Below, in pieces: positions 7,827 through 15,267 of a DNA stretch of 21,439 nucleotides (its first letter is position 1; every line of letters begins with the position of its first letter). The stretch lies in contig CAYVMN010000059.1 of the NCBI GenBank assembly GCA_964452575.1, forward strand, positions 1 through 21,439. The letters are read 5' to 3'. The position numbers were made by a program, and so were the translations under genes. Origin of the DNA: CAYVMN01 sp964452575. GTDB lineage: Bacteria; Desulfobacterota; DSM-4660; Desulfatiglandales; Desulfatiglandaceae. The notes beneath the pieces were generated by a model. The model saw nothing but the letters and a program-made list of their open reading frames with translations, made no database searches and was not told where the DNA came from.

Positions 7827-7839
7827 AGGAATGATTCCT
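7827..7839. repeat. palindrome just before SNF2 start codon
   Basis: AGGAAT and ATTCCT, perfect 6-bp arms around a single G, ending 8 nt before the ATG at 7848. The only AGGA-type ribosome-binding sequence near this start (AGGAA, 7827-7831) is inside the left arm and is 16 nt from the ATG, farther than usual. The hairpin may therefore affect translation. Confidence 0.4.
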
Positions 7840-7847
7840 AATAACGT

Positions 7848-10196
7848 ATGGCCAAGACAAGGACGGAAAAGCAAAGGATCAAGCGGAAGGCGAAACAGCA
7901 AAAACGCCGGCAAAAGGCGACCGCCTCCTTCCATAGGGAAAAGGCTGATTTCTTCTTTTTTGAGGCCATGTGGCACAAGGATACCGGCAGATGGGACAAG
8001 GCCCTATCCTGTCTGGAAAAGGCCTCCCGACTTGACCCCAAGAATGATGAATGCTTTCAGGAGATGATACGTCTCGCCTATAAGACCAATAGGCCCGACT
8101 TTGAAATCAAGGCCCTCCTGGGGCTATACAATAACAATCGCGTAGGTTTCGATCAAATAGAGCTTTTATGCAACTTGCTGATAGGTGAAGGTAGATACCA
8201 ACAGGCATTGGGGATAATTGAAGAGACCTTACCGCGTCTAGCAGGAACAAGAGGCCGAACAAAGAAATTGTGCCTAGACTCTCTCCTAGGATGCCAAAGG
8301 CGTTGCCAGCATCTCTTGCAGGCAAAGAAAAGGGCACTGGCCGACGCAGGGCCGGAAGACAAACATCCACTTTCTACCAAACCTTTAAGGCCTGCAGAAA
8401 ATAAGATGAAAAGGGTGGCAGGCGCTGAGCCATGTCCGGAGAAAAAACCGCTCCCTGAGATTCCCGTAACCTTTCAGGTAAATCCACTGCCCCTGGAACA
8501 GGCCATAGGAGACGGCCAGTTCAGTTTCAGTTCCGTCGGAGAATATGAACTTACCCTCTTCGGATATGGTATTAGGCTCAAGGAGAGCTTTGAGAGCCTG
8601 ATCTGCCTTGGCAGTCTCAGCGATGTCCGGTCGTTTTGGTACCAGGAGGAGACTGCAAAAAAGGTTTTGAAGGTCTTTCGTGGTCGTGCCCTCCTTACCG
8701 ATGAGGTAGGTTTGGGTAAGACCATTGAGGCCCTTATTGTGTTGAAGGAATACATCCAGAGGGGAATGGTGAGAAATGCCCTGATCTTGACACCTACCCC
8801 GCTTGTGAGCCAATGGAAGGAGGAACTTTGGACCAAATTTGCTCTCAACTTTCCTTCTACCGATGATCAGGCATATCGCACCGGGGACAGGTCATTCTGG
8901 AAAGAGCCTTTTGTACTTTCCTCCATCAATCTTGCCAAATCAAAGAAGAACTTCTCAGCAGTGACCGAAAGGGAGTATGACATGGTCATCGTTGATGAGG
9001 CCCATCACCTGAAGAACCGAAACACCCTTAACTGGAAATTGGTCAATGCCCTAAAAAAGAGATTTCTGCTCCTTCTCACGGCCACCCCTGTAGAAAACAA
9101 TCTTATGGAACTCTACAACCTGGTAACCCTTTTGAAGCCGGGGCAGTTAAAGACCGCCTCTGAGTTCAGAAAGGAGTTCATGACCAGGGGCGATCCAACT
9201 GATCCTCGAAACCGCAATCAGTTAAAAGAACTCCTCGGCCAAGTTATGATACGCAATACCAGGGCTGTAGCAAAAATCGACATCCCTCCTCGATTTGCTC
9301 ACACCATCAAGGTCGAGCCCAGTGAACTCGAGCTGGATCTCTATGAAAGAATATCCACACTGATAAGAGAAATGAATGCAACTAACGGCGGAGGGCAGAG
9401 GTTTTTGTTGAAGACCCTTTTGGAAGAGGCGGGATCGTCGCCCCGAGCTGTAGGCCTTACCCTTTCCCATCTCCTCCAAAGACAGGACATGCCCTTGAGA
9501 CATGAAAAGGAGATCCGGGGCATATGCAATATGTGCCGATCACTTGATGAGAGCAACAAAAACAAAATGCTCCTGAACCTGATCAAGGCATCTCCCGGGA
9601 GCGACAAGAAACTGGTCTTTGTCAAGTACCTGGGCACGCTAGAGCAGATATCAGAGTTCCTGGAATGGAACGGAATCTCCTGCGCCCTCTTCCATGGCCA
9701 GATGGACAACCGCAAGAAAGACGAACAGATTCAGGCCTTCAGAGAAGAAAAAGATATCCTGGTGACCACCGAGATTGGGGGAGAGGGCCGAAACCTCCAG
9801 TTCTGCCACCAAATGGTCAACTACGACCTTCCCTGGAATCCCATGAAGATAGAACAGCGAATTGGGCGTATCCACCGTATCGGTCAGGAAAAGGAAGTGG
9901 CGATATACAATCTCTGCGCCGCCGGAAGTGTTGAGGATTACATTCTGGAGATTCTGGACAAGAAGATCAACATGTTCGAAATGGTCATAGGAGAGATGGA
10001 CATGGTTCTGGGCCGGATCATGAAGGATCAGGATTTCTCAGAAATGGTCTTCGATATCTGGATCAATTCTCGATCCGGGGAAGAGAGGGAAGAGGGCTTT
10101 AGTCAGCTGGGCAGCAGGCTTAGACACGCCAAGACCAGCTATCACAAGACAAAGCAGCTGGATGAGAAGCTCTTTGGAGAAAACTATGAGCTCTAA
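7848..10196 (+). CDS. TPR-containing SNF2/RapA-type helicase-like ATPase
   Basis: Cytoplasmic superfamily-2 DNA translocase of the SNF2 group, 782 aa. In order: a very basic N-terminus (residues 3-23), helical TPR-like repeats (about 30-160, with WDKALSCLEKASRLDPKN as a clear TPR), a linker rich in Pro and Lys (165-205), then both RecA-like lobes. Motifs seen: Walker A DEVGLGKT (285-292), DEAH box (383-386), LLTATP (about 409-414), TEIGGEGRNLQ (641-651) and QRIGRIHRIGQ (670-680). No nuclease or methylase domain is present. The protein ends soon after the helicase core, without the C-terminal domain carried by RapA; the next gene may supply it. Its stop lies inside the start of that gene (11-bp overlap). 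Upstream control appears shared with the divergent nucleotidyltransferase gene. The target nucleic acid or complex is unknown. Confidence 0.88.
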   Translation: MAKTRTEKQRIKRKAKQQKRRQKATASFHREKADFFFFEAMWHKDTGRWDKALSCLEKASRLDPKNDECFQEMIRLAYKTNRPDFEIKALLGLYNNNRVGFDQIELLCNLLIGEGRYQQALGIIEETLPRLAGTRGRTKKLCLDSLLGCQRRCQHLLQAKKRALADAGPEDKHPLSTKPLRPAENKMKRVAGAEPCPEKKPLPEIPVTFQVNPLPLEQAIGDGQFSFSSVGEYELTLFGYGIRLKESFESLICLGSLSDVRSFWYQEETAKKVLKVFRGRALLTDEVGLGKTIEALIVLKEYIQRGMVRNALILTPTPLVSQWKEELWTKFALNFPSTDDQAYRTGDRSFWKEPFVLSSINLAKSKKNFSAVTEREYDMVIVDEAHHLKNRNTLNWKLVNALKKRFLLLLTATPVENNLMELYNLVTLLKPGQLKTASEFRKEFMTRGDPTDPRNRNQLKELLGQVMIRNTRAVAKIDIPPRFAHTIKVEPSELELDLYERISTLIREMNATNGGGQRFLLKTLLEEAGSSPRAVGLTLSHLLQRQDMPLRHEKEIRGICNMCRSLDESNKNKMLLNLIKASPGSDKKLVFVKYLGTLEQISEFLEWNGISCALFHGQMDNRKKDEQIQAFREEKDILVTTEIGGEGRNLQFCHQMVNYDLPWNPMKIEQRIGRIHRIGQEKEVAIYNLCAAGSVEDYILEILDKKINMFEMVIGEMDMVLGRIMKDQDFSEMVFDIWINSRSGEEREEGFSQLGSRLRHAKTSYHKTKQLDEKLFGENYEL

Positions 10197-11250
10197 TCCC
10201 GATCACGAACTGGATCAGTTTGCTATCCGTTTTTTTGAGAGTCAGGGGGCTGTCCTTGAACGAAACAACGACGGATTTGAAGCCCTCCTGCCAGAGCAAG
10301 TCTCGCAATTGCTCGGGACACCTGATCATATCAGACTAGAAAACAAATTGGATTCCGACGCGGTAGGGGTTTATTCAATGAGCTACGGCTCTCCTTTGCT
10401 CGAAAAGATGGTGGATGCGGCCTGTGCCCGGGTACCGATACTTGCTTGCGAGCTTGAGTTTGGCTACCTGAAGAGCCAGGGGTTTGACCGACTGATCAGT
10501 GAACAGTTCCTCTTCTTCAAGGCAGTTGGAAAGGTAGAATCTTCGGCAGCTATTAGGACAGATTACATTCTTCTCAGTTGCCGGTATCTGGCGCAGAGTG
10601 ATGAACAAAAGCAAGGCCTGGTCCAACTTGTCTTTCACTGTGAGACAGGCGCCTCCATCCCCGGTATGGCGAAGATGATACCGAGTGTCTCCAGGAAGTT
10701 TAGGCCTCCCCCGAAATCCTTCTGGAAGGAATATATGCTCAAGGGGATTATAGGTGGTATTGAGGACCAATCAAGAGAAATATTGGCAGAAGAGGTCCGT
10801 TCCTTTGAACAAAGCATGAACAGGCGCTTCAGGAGGGACGTGATCAATCTGGAAGAGTATTACGATGCCCTTAAAAGAGAAATGGAGAAAAGGATCGAAA
10901 GGCCTGGCCTATCACAGGAAGTCATCACAGACCGGAAGACAAAAATAGGGCTCCTTCCCGATGAACTCGCGAGAAAGAGGGATGACCTGTTTAAGAAATA
11001 CAGCATTCGGATCAAGGTAGAACCGTGCGCGGCCATGTTCATCAGAACACCTGCCAGGAAGGTCATTTACGGGGTATCGGTGGGAAAGAACAAGAGGAAC
11101 CTATCTCTCACATATAATCCGGTGACCCGGTCAATGGATCCCATGGTCTGTCAGGGTTGTGGAAAGAGCACGTTAAGGGCACACTTTTGCGACCGGCTCC
11201 ACCTCCTATGCGTCCGATGCAGCAAGAAATGTCCTATTTGTCAACCTTGA
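10186..11250 (+). CDS. RapA C-terminal-like protein with zinc-binding cysteine cluster
   Basis: No confident family assignment; 354 aa. Residues about 1-170 are alpha/beta, with LENKLDSDAVGVYSMSYGSP, then LLEKMVDAA (about 51-79), and DYILLSCRYLAQSDEQKQGL (about 126-145), which recall the layout of the C-terminal part of RapA/HepA-type ATPases (a his/ser-Pro-Leu helix followed by strands). Residues 195-275 are charged and helical, including LARKRDDLFKKYSIRIKVEP. The C-terminus has seven cysteines: 322, 325, 335, 342, 345, 349 and 352, a CxxC-CxxC-x3-CxxC arrangement likely to bind one or two zinc ions. Start: ATG at 10186 has GGAG 6 nt upstream and overlaps the helicase gene by 11 nt, so translation is probably coupled. 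The best reading is an obligate partner of the helicase. A start at 10162 is possible but lacks a ribosome-binding site. Confidence 0.65.
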   Translation: MSSNPDHELDQFAIRFFESQGAVLERNNDGFEALLPEQVSQLLGTPDHIRLENKLDSDAVGVYSMSYGSPLLEKMVDAACARVPILACELEFGYLKSQGFDRLISEQFLFFKAVGKVESSAAIRTDYILLSCRYLAQSDEQKQGLVQLVFHCETGASIPGMAKMIPSVSRKFRPPPKSFWKEYMLKGIIGGIEDQSREILAEEVRSFEQSMNRRFRRDVINLEEYYDALKREMEKRIERPGLSQEVITDRKTKIGLLPDELARKRDDLFKKYSIRIKVEPCAAMFIRTPARKVIYGVSVGKNKRNLSLTYNPVTRSMDPMVCQGCGKSTLRAHFCDRLHLLCVRCSKKCPICQP

Positions 11251-11277
11251 ACGGTTTCCGATTATGTTGAGTGAAGG

Positions 11278-12162
11278 CTATTTTCCTTTACCTTGCTCGC
11301 TATAGTCATACCACCCCTTCCCGGTCTTCTCTCCATACTCGCCTTTGAGGTAATGCTCAACAAGGCTGGGAGAAGGGAGGAGCGAGCGGTCACCCGTCGC
11401 CTTAAAGGCCTCCATGGCCATGATATAGGAGAGATCCAAACCGGTCAGGTCGTTCAGCCGAAAGGGTCCCATGGGATGCCCTGCTCCGTAAACACAGGCC
11501 TTGTCGATATCTTCAGCGCTGGCCACCCCCATCTCAAGCATCCACATTGCTTCATTATAAATAGCCCGAATAATCCGATTCAGAAGAAAACCATCAACCT
11601 CCATTTTCAGGCGAACAGCTACTTTCCCAATCCTCTCACACAGGGCCATGGAGATCTCTGCACTCTCATCAGAGGCATGGGGTCCTTGAACAACCTCCAC
11701 CAATTGCATTACCAGGGCAGGGTTAAAAAAATGGAGATTCAGGACCTTTTCTGGGCGTTTCGTTGCATCGGCAATCCGCGAACTGACAATGTAGGAACTA
11801 TTGGTTGCGAGAATGGCGTGAGGTGGTGCCATCCGATCAAGGTCGGCAAAGACCTTTCGTTTGAGATCAAGGATCTCGAGTACCGCCTCAATAACATAAT
11901 CGGCCTCCTTTACTGCCTCTTCCAGGCTCGATGTGAACCGGATATTCTTGCGCGCCTGTTTGGCCTCTTCCTCGGTCAGCTTACCTTTTTCAACGCGACC
12001 CGGGAGATACTTATCCACAAAGGCCTCTGCCTTTTTTAGGACATCCACGCTGATGTCGGTACAGGTTGTCTTGTAACCCTTTATGGCACACAGGGTAGTG
12101 ATCTGGTGCCCCATATTGCCTGCTCCAATAACTGCAATCCTTCTTACATCATCAATATTCAT
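11278..12162 (-). CDS. 3-hydroxyacyl-CoA dehydrogenase family protein
   Basis: NAD-dependent oxidation of a 3-hydroxyacyl-CoA to 3-ketoacyl-CoA (or the reverse), as in beta-oxidation or butyrate-type pathways; 294 aa, soluble. The Rossmann fingerprint AVIGAGNMG is at residues 10-18. Catalytic residues fit the family: Ser122/Ser123 in NSS, His144 in NLHFFNP, Glu156, and Asn195 in DGFLLNRI. The C-terminal dimer domain carries GHPMGPF (228-234) and ends with GKTGKGWYDY-like sequence (EKTGKGWYDY). The usual 3-hydroxybutyryl-CoA dehydrogenase length is about 280-295, so it is complete. Whether the substrate is short-chain, aromatic or another CoA ester cannot be told. The ribosome-binding site is strong (AGGAGG, 6 nt from the ATG). 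It stands alone on the - strand, convergent with the zinc-cluster gene (27 nt) and divergent from the ABC operon. Confidence 0.9.
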   Translation of the reverse strand: MNIDDVRRIAVIGAGNMGHQITTLCAIKGYKTTCTDISVDVLKKAEAFVDKYLPGRVEKGKLTEEEAKQARKNIRFTSSLEEAVKEADYVIEAVLEILDLKRKVFADLDRMAPPHAILATNSSYIVSSRIADATKRPEKVLNLHFFNPALVMQLVEVVQGPHASDESAEISMALCERIGKVAVRLKMEVDGFLLNRIIRAIYNEAMWMLEMGVASAEDIDKACVYGAGHPMGPFRLNDLTGLDLSYIMAMEAFKATGDRSLLPSPSLVEHYLKGEYGEKTGKGWYDYSEQGKGK

Positions 12163-12181
12163 GTCCTCCTCCTTTTCTGAA

Positions 12182-12196
12182 TGACTTCGTTAGTCA
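12182..12196. promoter_or_regulatory. putative operator upstream of the hydroxyacyl-CoA dehydrogenase
   Basis: TGACT and AGTCA perfect 5-bp arms around TCGTT, 20 bp upstream of the ATG at 12162. Position and shape suit a TetR- or GntR-type operator or a short leader hairpin. The factor is unknown. Confidence 0.35.
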
Positions 12197-12316
12197 CAAA
12201 AAACCCGTTTGTTCACACCAACTAACCTATTCTTGCTTCACATTCAAGCCCGCAATTACAAAGAAATCCTAAAAAAGTCCTTGACAAGGCCTTTCGGATG
12301 TTTCAAAAAGGTAACA

Positions 12317-12330
12317 AGACTTGAAAGTCT
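12317..12330. repeat. palindrome AGACTT-GA-AAGTCT
   Basis: Perfect 6-bp arms around a 2-bp centre, 31 bp downstream of the TTGACA at 12281-12286. That places it near or just after where transcription from such a promoter would start, a plausible operator position for the ABC operon. Confidence 0.4.
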
Positions 12331-12561
12331 AGCCGGTTAATTTCAGTGGCAATACCAAAATCTAAATCTCCATGATCGGAAATCCGGTGGAATTGGGTGA
12401 TCGGTGTTGACCCAGAAGATCCTCTCAGGCAGTTATCAGGATCAAGGCTGGGGTACGCATCCCTTAAGACTCATAGTTGTAGCTGAATCTCAAGGCCTTT
12501 GCCCGGTTCCAAAGTTGTCCCCTCCACCTAGCGTAGCCAGCAAGTTAAATTACCCGAAAAT

Positions 12562-12605
12562 CAATCCAGGCAACTGGGTTGAGGGCAACCAACTTCTCTG
12601 GATTG
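12562..12605 (+). promoter_or_regulatory. imperfect 44-nt hairpin in leader of ABC operon
   Basis: Outer stem CAATCCAG (12562-12569) pairs with CTGGATTG (12598-12605). The inner stem GGTTG/CAACC closes an AGGG loop (12577-12590). The two are separated by symmetric 7-nt interior strands that can add several A-U and one G-U pair. It lies 90 nt before the start codon and could be a regulatory RNA element. It matches no riboswitch class I recognise. Confidence 0.4.
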
Positions 12606-12694
12606 TATGCCAAGTCAACCTCAAAACTCAACTCTAATAATGAAATTTTGAATGTCTGACAGGCACTTTACTTTCTAAGAAAGGAGGGAACACC

Positions 12695-14059
12695 ATGGCA
12701 TTTAGCACAGAAGGATTGAAGAAAAAACGGATAGGACTTATCACCAGGCGGCAATTCATCAAGACGAGCCTGGCAGGGGCCGCGGCCCTGGGGGCAGGGG
12801 GGTTGGTCTTCCCCCGTTACGGCGCGGCCCAGCAAAAAACCCTTAAGATCCTGCAATGGGTCCATTTTGTTCCAGGATACGATAAGTGGTTTTCAGAGAC
12901 CTATATCAAGGAGTGGGGGCAAAAGAATGATACCAAGGTCATCCTTGACACCATCGGCCTCGCCGGCCTGAATGCCCGGGCCGCGGCAGAGGTCTCGGCC
13001 CAGAAGGGGCATGACCTGTTCATGTTCCTGTGGCCCAAGCCTGACATGGAAGCACAGGTTATCGACCACAAAGAGATATACCAAGAATGCGAGAAAAACG
13101 TCGGGAAACCCATCGAACTGGCCATCAAGAGCACTTACAACCCCAAGACCAAAAAATACTATGGGTTCTCTGACAGTTTCGTCCCCGATCCCGTCAATTA
13201 CCGCAAGGACCTCTGGGACGGGGTAGGCATGTATCCCGACACCTGGGAGGATGTACGCGTCGGTGGTGCGAAGATAAAAAACAAATTCAATGTCCCTGTC
13301 GGCATCGGCCTGGCCTCTGAGATCGATACCAACATGGCTATGAGGGCCATCATGTACTCCTTTGGATCATCTGTCCAGGATGCGGAAGGCAAACCGGTGT
13401 TGGATTCCAAGGAGACCCTTGAGGCGGTCAAGTTTGTCAAGGCCCTATACAAGGAGTGCATGACCAACGAGGTGTTTACCTGGGATGCGTCGTCGAATAA
13501 TCGTTTTATGATCTCGGGCAAAGGGTCCCTGGCCCTGAACGCCATATCCATTACCCGGACAGCAGAAAAGTCAAACCCCGAGATTTCAAAGAAGATCTGG
13601 CTGGCCAAGGCATGCAAAGGGCCGGTGCGGAGGATGGGCCTGGAACACGTCATGGACGTTTACGTGATCTGGAAGTTCGCAGAAAACGTCGAGGGGGCCA
13701 AGAAATTCCTGGTGGATTACATCTCCAATTTCAAAACGGCATTTCTGGCAAGCGAGTTCTACAATTTCCCGTGCTGGCCCGCTACGGTTCCTGACCTGAA
13801 AAAATTGGTCTCCTATGACAAGAAGGCTGATCCACCGGACAAATACAAGGTCCTTGACGACGTCCTGGATTGGGCCACCAATGTTGGTTATCCAGGGTAT
13901 GCCAATGCGGCCATTGACGAGATATTCAGCACGTGGATCATCTCTACCATGTTTGCCAGGGCCGCCTCGGGCGAGATGAGTCCTGAGGATGCGATTAGCG
14001 CGGCGGATCGTAAGGTAAAAAAGATATTTGAGAAATGGCGGGCAAGGGGCGTGGCTTAA
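12695..14059 (+). CDS. Tat-exported ABC transporter substrate-binding protein
   Basis: Periplasmic solute-binding protein of the extracellular family 1 (carbohydrate uptake) type, 454 aa. The N-terminus has a textbook twin-arginine signal, TRRQFIK (Arg18-Arg19), then an Ala/Gly-rich hydrophobic stretch and a likely cleavage after GAA (about residue 45). Mature features include LKILQWVHFVPGYDKWF near the start and YTFSDS-like (KKYYGFSD) ligand-cleft segments. Solute-binding proteins more often use the Sec route; Tat export implies folding, possibly with a bound factor, before export. The ligand is unknown; the downstream aldehyde dehydrogenase suggests a sugar, polyol or related compound. The ribosome-binding site is strong (AGGAGG, 8 nt from the ATG). 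It is the first gene of the operon, separated from the ATPase gene by 164 nt holding a strong hairpin. Confidence 0.9.
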   Translation: MAFSTEGLKKKRIGLITRRQFIKTSLAGAAALGAGGLVFPRYGAAQQKTLKILQWVHFVPGYDKWFSETYIKEWGQKNDTKVILDTIGLAGLNARAAAEVSAQKGHDLFMFLWPKPDMEAQVIDHKEIYQECEKNVGKPIELAIKSTYNPKTKKYYGFSDSFVPDPVNYRKDLWDGVGMYPDTWEDVRVGGAKIKNKFNVPVGIGLASEIDTNMAMRAIMYSFGSSVQDAEGKPVLDSKETLEAVKFVKALYKECMTNEVFTWDASSNNRFMISGKGSLALNAISITRTAEKSNPEISKKIWLAKACKGPVRRMGLEHVMDVYVIWKFAENVEGAKKFLVDYISNFKTAFLASEFYNFPCWPATVPDLKKLVSYDKKADPPDKYKVLDDVLDWATNVGYPGYANAAIDEIFSTWIISTMFARAASGEMSPEDAISAADRKVKKIFEKWRARGVA

Positions 14060-14117
14060 GGTCCCGAAGCATTTTGACGTTTGATGCGGAGAGGTATACG
14101 TCCGGCCAGCCTAATTT

Positions 14118-14150
14118 CGCCCCTTTGGGCGGTGACGGCCCAAAGGGGCG
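14118..14150 (+). terminator. 13-bp intra-operon hairpin after binding-protein gene
   Basis: CGCCCCTTTGGGC (14118-14130) and its exact complement (14138-14150) enclose a 7-nt loop. The following sequence is only partly T-rich (TTGGTTTC), so it is a weak terminator at best. In this position, between the binding-protein and membrane-component genes, such hairpins usually cause partial termination or protect the upstream mRNA, giving excess binding protein. Confidence 0.65.
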
Positions 14151-14158
14151 TTGGTTTC

Positions 14159-14176
14159 AATTGAACTGCATCAATT
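14159..14176. repeat. inverted repeat AATTGA-N6-TCAATT
   Basis: Perfect 6-bp arms with a 6-bp spacer, starting 9 nt after the strong hairpin and 48 nt before the ATPase start. Possible operator or a second small stem. Confidence 0.35.
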
Positions 14177-14223
14177 CTCTTTTCGCGGAATGTGAGATTC
14201 TGGATGGAAGATAGGAGGGTTTC

Positions 14224-15258
14224 TTGGCTGTAGTAGAGACACAGGCTCTGGAAAAGCACTTTGGTGACGTAAAGGCCGTCAATGGGGTAGACATTGTCAG
14301 CACTGAGGGCGAGTTTCTGGTGCTCCTGGGCCCTTCGGGTTGTGGCAAGACAACTCTGCTCCGCATGATAGCCGGGCTGGAGAGACCCTCGGCAGGAAAA
14401 ATCTTGATCGGTGGTGAGGTGGTTACTCATTTACCACCACGGGCAAGGGGGATTGCCATGGTCTTCCAGAGTTACGCTCTATACCCCCATATGAGCGTAT
14501 TCAAGAACATCGCCTTCCCCCTAAAGGCAGCAGGGATGCCCAAGGAGGAGATGGCCAACAAGGTCAAATGGGCCGCCACCATGTTCGGAATTGAGAGGCT
14601 TTTGCAGAGAAAGCCCAGGGAGCTCTCTGGAGGAGAGCGACAAAGGGTGGCGCTGGCGAGGGCGCTGGTCAGGGAACCCAATGTCTTTCTCCTGGACGAA
14701 CCGCTCTCCAACCTAGATGCCAAACTCAGGGCCTCGGCCAGGGAGGAGCTCTATCGATTCCAGAAGGGTGTGGAGATCACCACCATTTACGTAACTCATG
14801 ACCAGGTAGAGGCCATGGGCATGGGCGATCGTATTGCCGTCATGAACGAGGGAAAGGTCCGGCAGTTAGGTACCCCGTCAGAGGTATACTTAGATCCTGC
14901 CGACACCTTTGTGGCCGGCTTCCTGGGCTCTCCACCCATGAATCTGATGAAAACAAAGGAGCGCATTGTGGGGTTCCGTCCAGAATGTTTCCTTCCAAAA
15001 GAGATGCACGGTGGATCCATTAAAGTGGAATCTCTTCCCTTTGAGGTAACAAGGGTGGAGGATCTTGGAGCTGACCGGCTGGTTTACGGAAGGCTGCAGG
15101 AAAGGTTTAACCGTTATCCCGTTGTGGCCAACCTGCCCACAAGTTTCACCCACTATACCATTGAGGTTGGTACGACCTACGACTTTGCGGTTCCCCGACA
15201 GGACGTCAAGTTCTTTGACATTGATACAGGACTGCGTGCGGATCCAATTCCATTGTGA
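14224..15258 (+). CDS. ABC transporter ATP-binding protein, MalK/UgpC type
   Basis: Cytoplasmic nucleotide-binding subunit that powers the importer, 344 aa. Motifs: Walker A GPSGCGKTT (36-44), Q-loop Gln82, signature LSGGERQ (134-140), Walker B FLLDEP (155-160) and switch His192 in THDQ. The C-terminal region (about 235-344) is a TOBE-like regulatory domain beginning near the FLGSPPMNL segment that is typical of carbohydrate ABC ATPases. It starts with TTG, supported by AGGAGG 6 nt upstream and by the family N-terminus (VETQALEKHFG). The product should form a homodimer on the two permeases encoded next. Confidence 0.93.
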   Translation: MAVVETQALEKHFGDVKAVNGVDIVSTEGEFLVLLGPSGCGKTTLLRMIAGLERPSAGKILIGGEVVTHLPPRARGIAMVFQSYALYPHMSVFKNIAFPLKAAGMPKEEMANKVKWAATMFGIERLLQRKPRELSGGERQRVALARALVREPNVFLLDEPLSNLDAKLRASAREELYRFQKGVEITTIYVTHDQVEAMGMGDRIAVMNEGKVRQLGTPSEVYLDPADTFVAGFLGSPPMNLMKTKERIVGFRPECFLPKEMHGGSIKVESLPFEVTRVEDLGADRLVYGRLQERFNRYPVVANLPTSFTHYTIEVGTTYDFAVPRQDVKFFDIDTGLRADPIPL

Positions 15259-15267
15259 GGAGATGGC

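Larger units (their letters stand above)
7460..7847. other. divergent control region between nucleotidyltransferase and SNF2 operon
   Basis: A 388-bp non-coding stretch with two back-to-back promoter-like elements and four inverted repeats, listed individually. No RNA gene or credible small reading frame was recognised. The 5' leaders would be long: about 170 nt on the - strand side and about 130 nt on the + strand side. Confidence 0.6.
12163..12694. other. 532-bp non-coding region ahead of ABC operon
   Basis: Divergent upstream region of the dehydrogenase and the binding-protein gene. It contains TTGACA (12281-12286) embedded in the palindrome CCTTGACAAGG (12279-12289), a 14-bp palindrome (12317-12330) and a 44-nt hairpin (12562-12605). 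No good -10 box sits 16-18 nt after the TTGACA, so the promoter is not resolved. A reading frame at 12404-12637 has no family features and no ribosome-binding site and is not called. Confidence 0.55.

Noticed and set aside
6425..11250. DISARM or BREX defence system
   Set aside because: A SNF2 ATPase alone is not enough; there is no methyltransferase, DUF1998, phospholipase-D-like, PglZ or nuclease gene.
12404..12637. A 77-codon open frame in the leader of the ABC operon
   Set aside because: Composition is not protein-like, no ribosome-binding site, and it overlaps the hairpin at 12562-12605.
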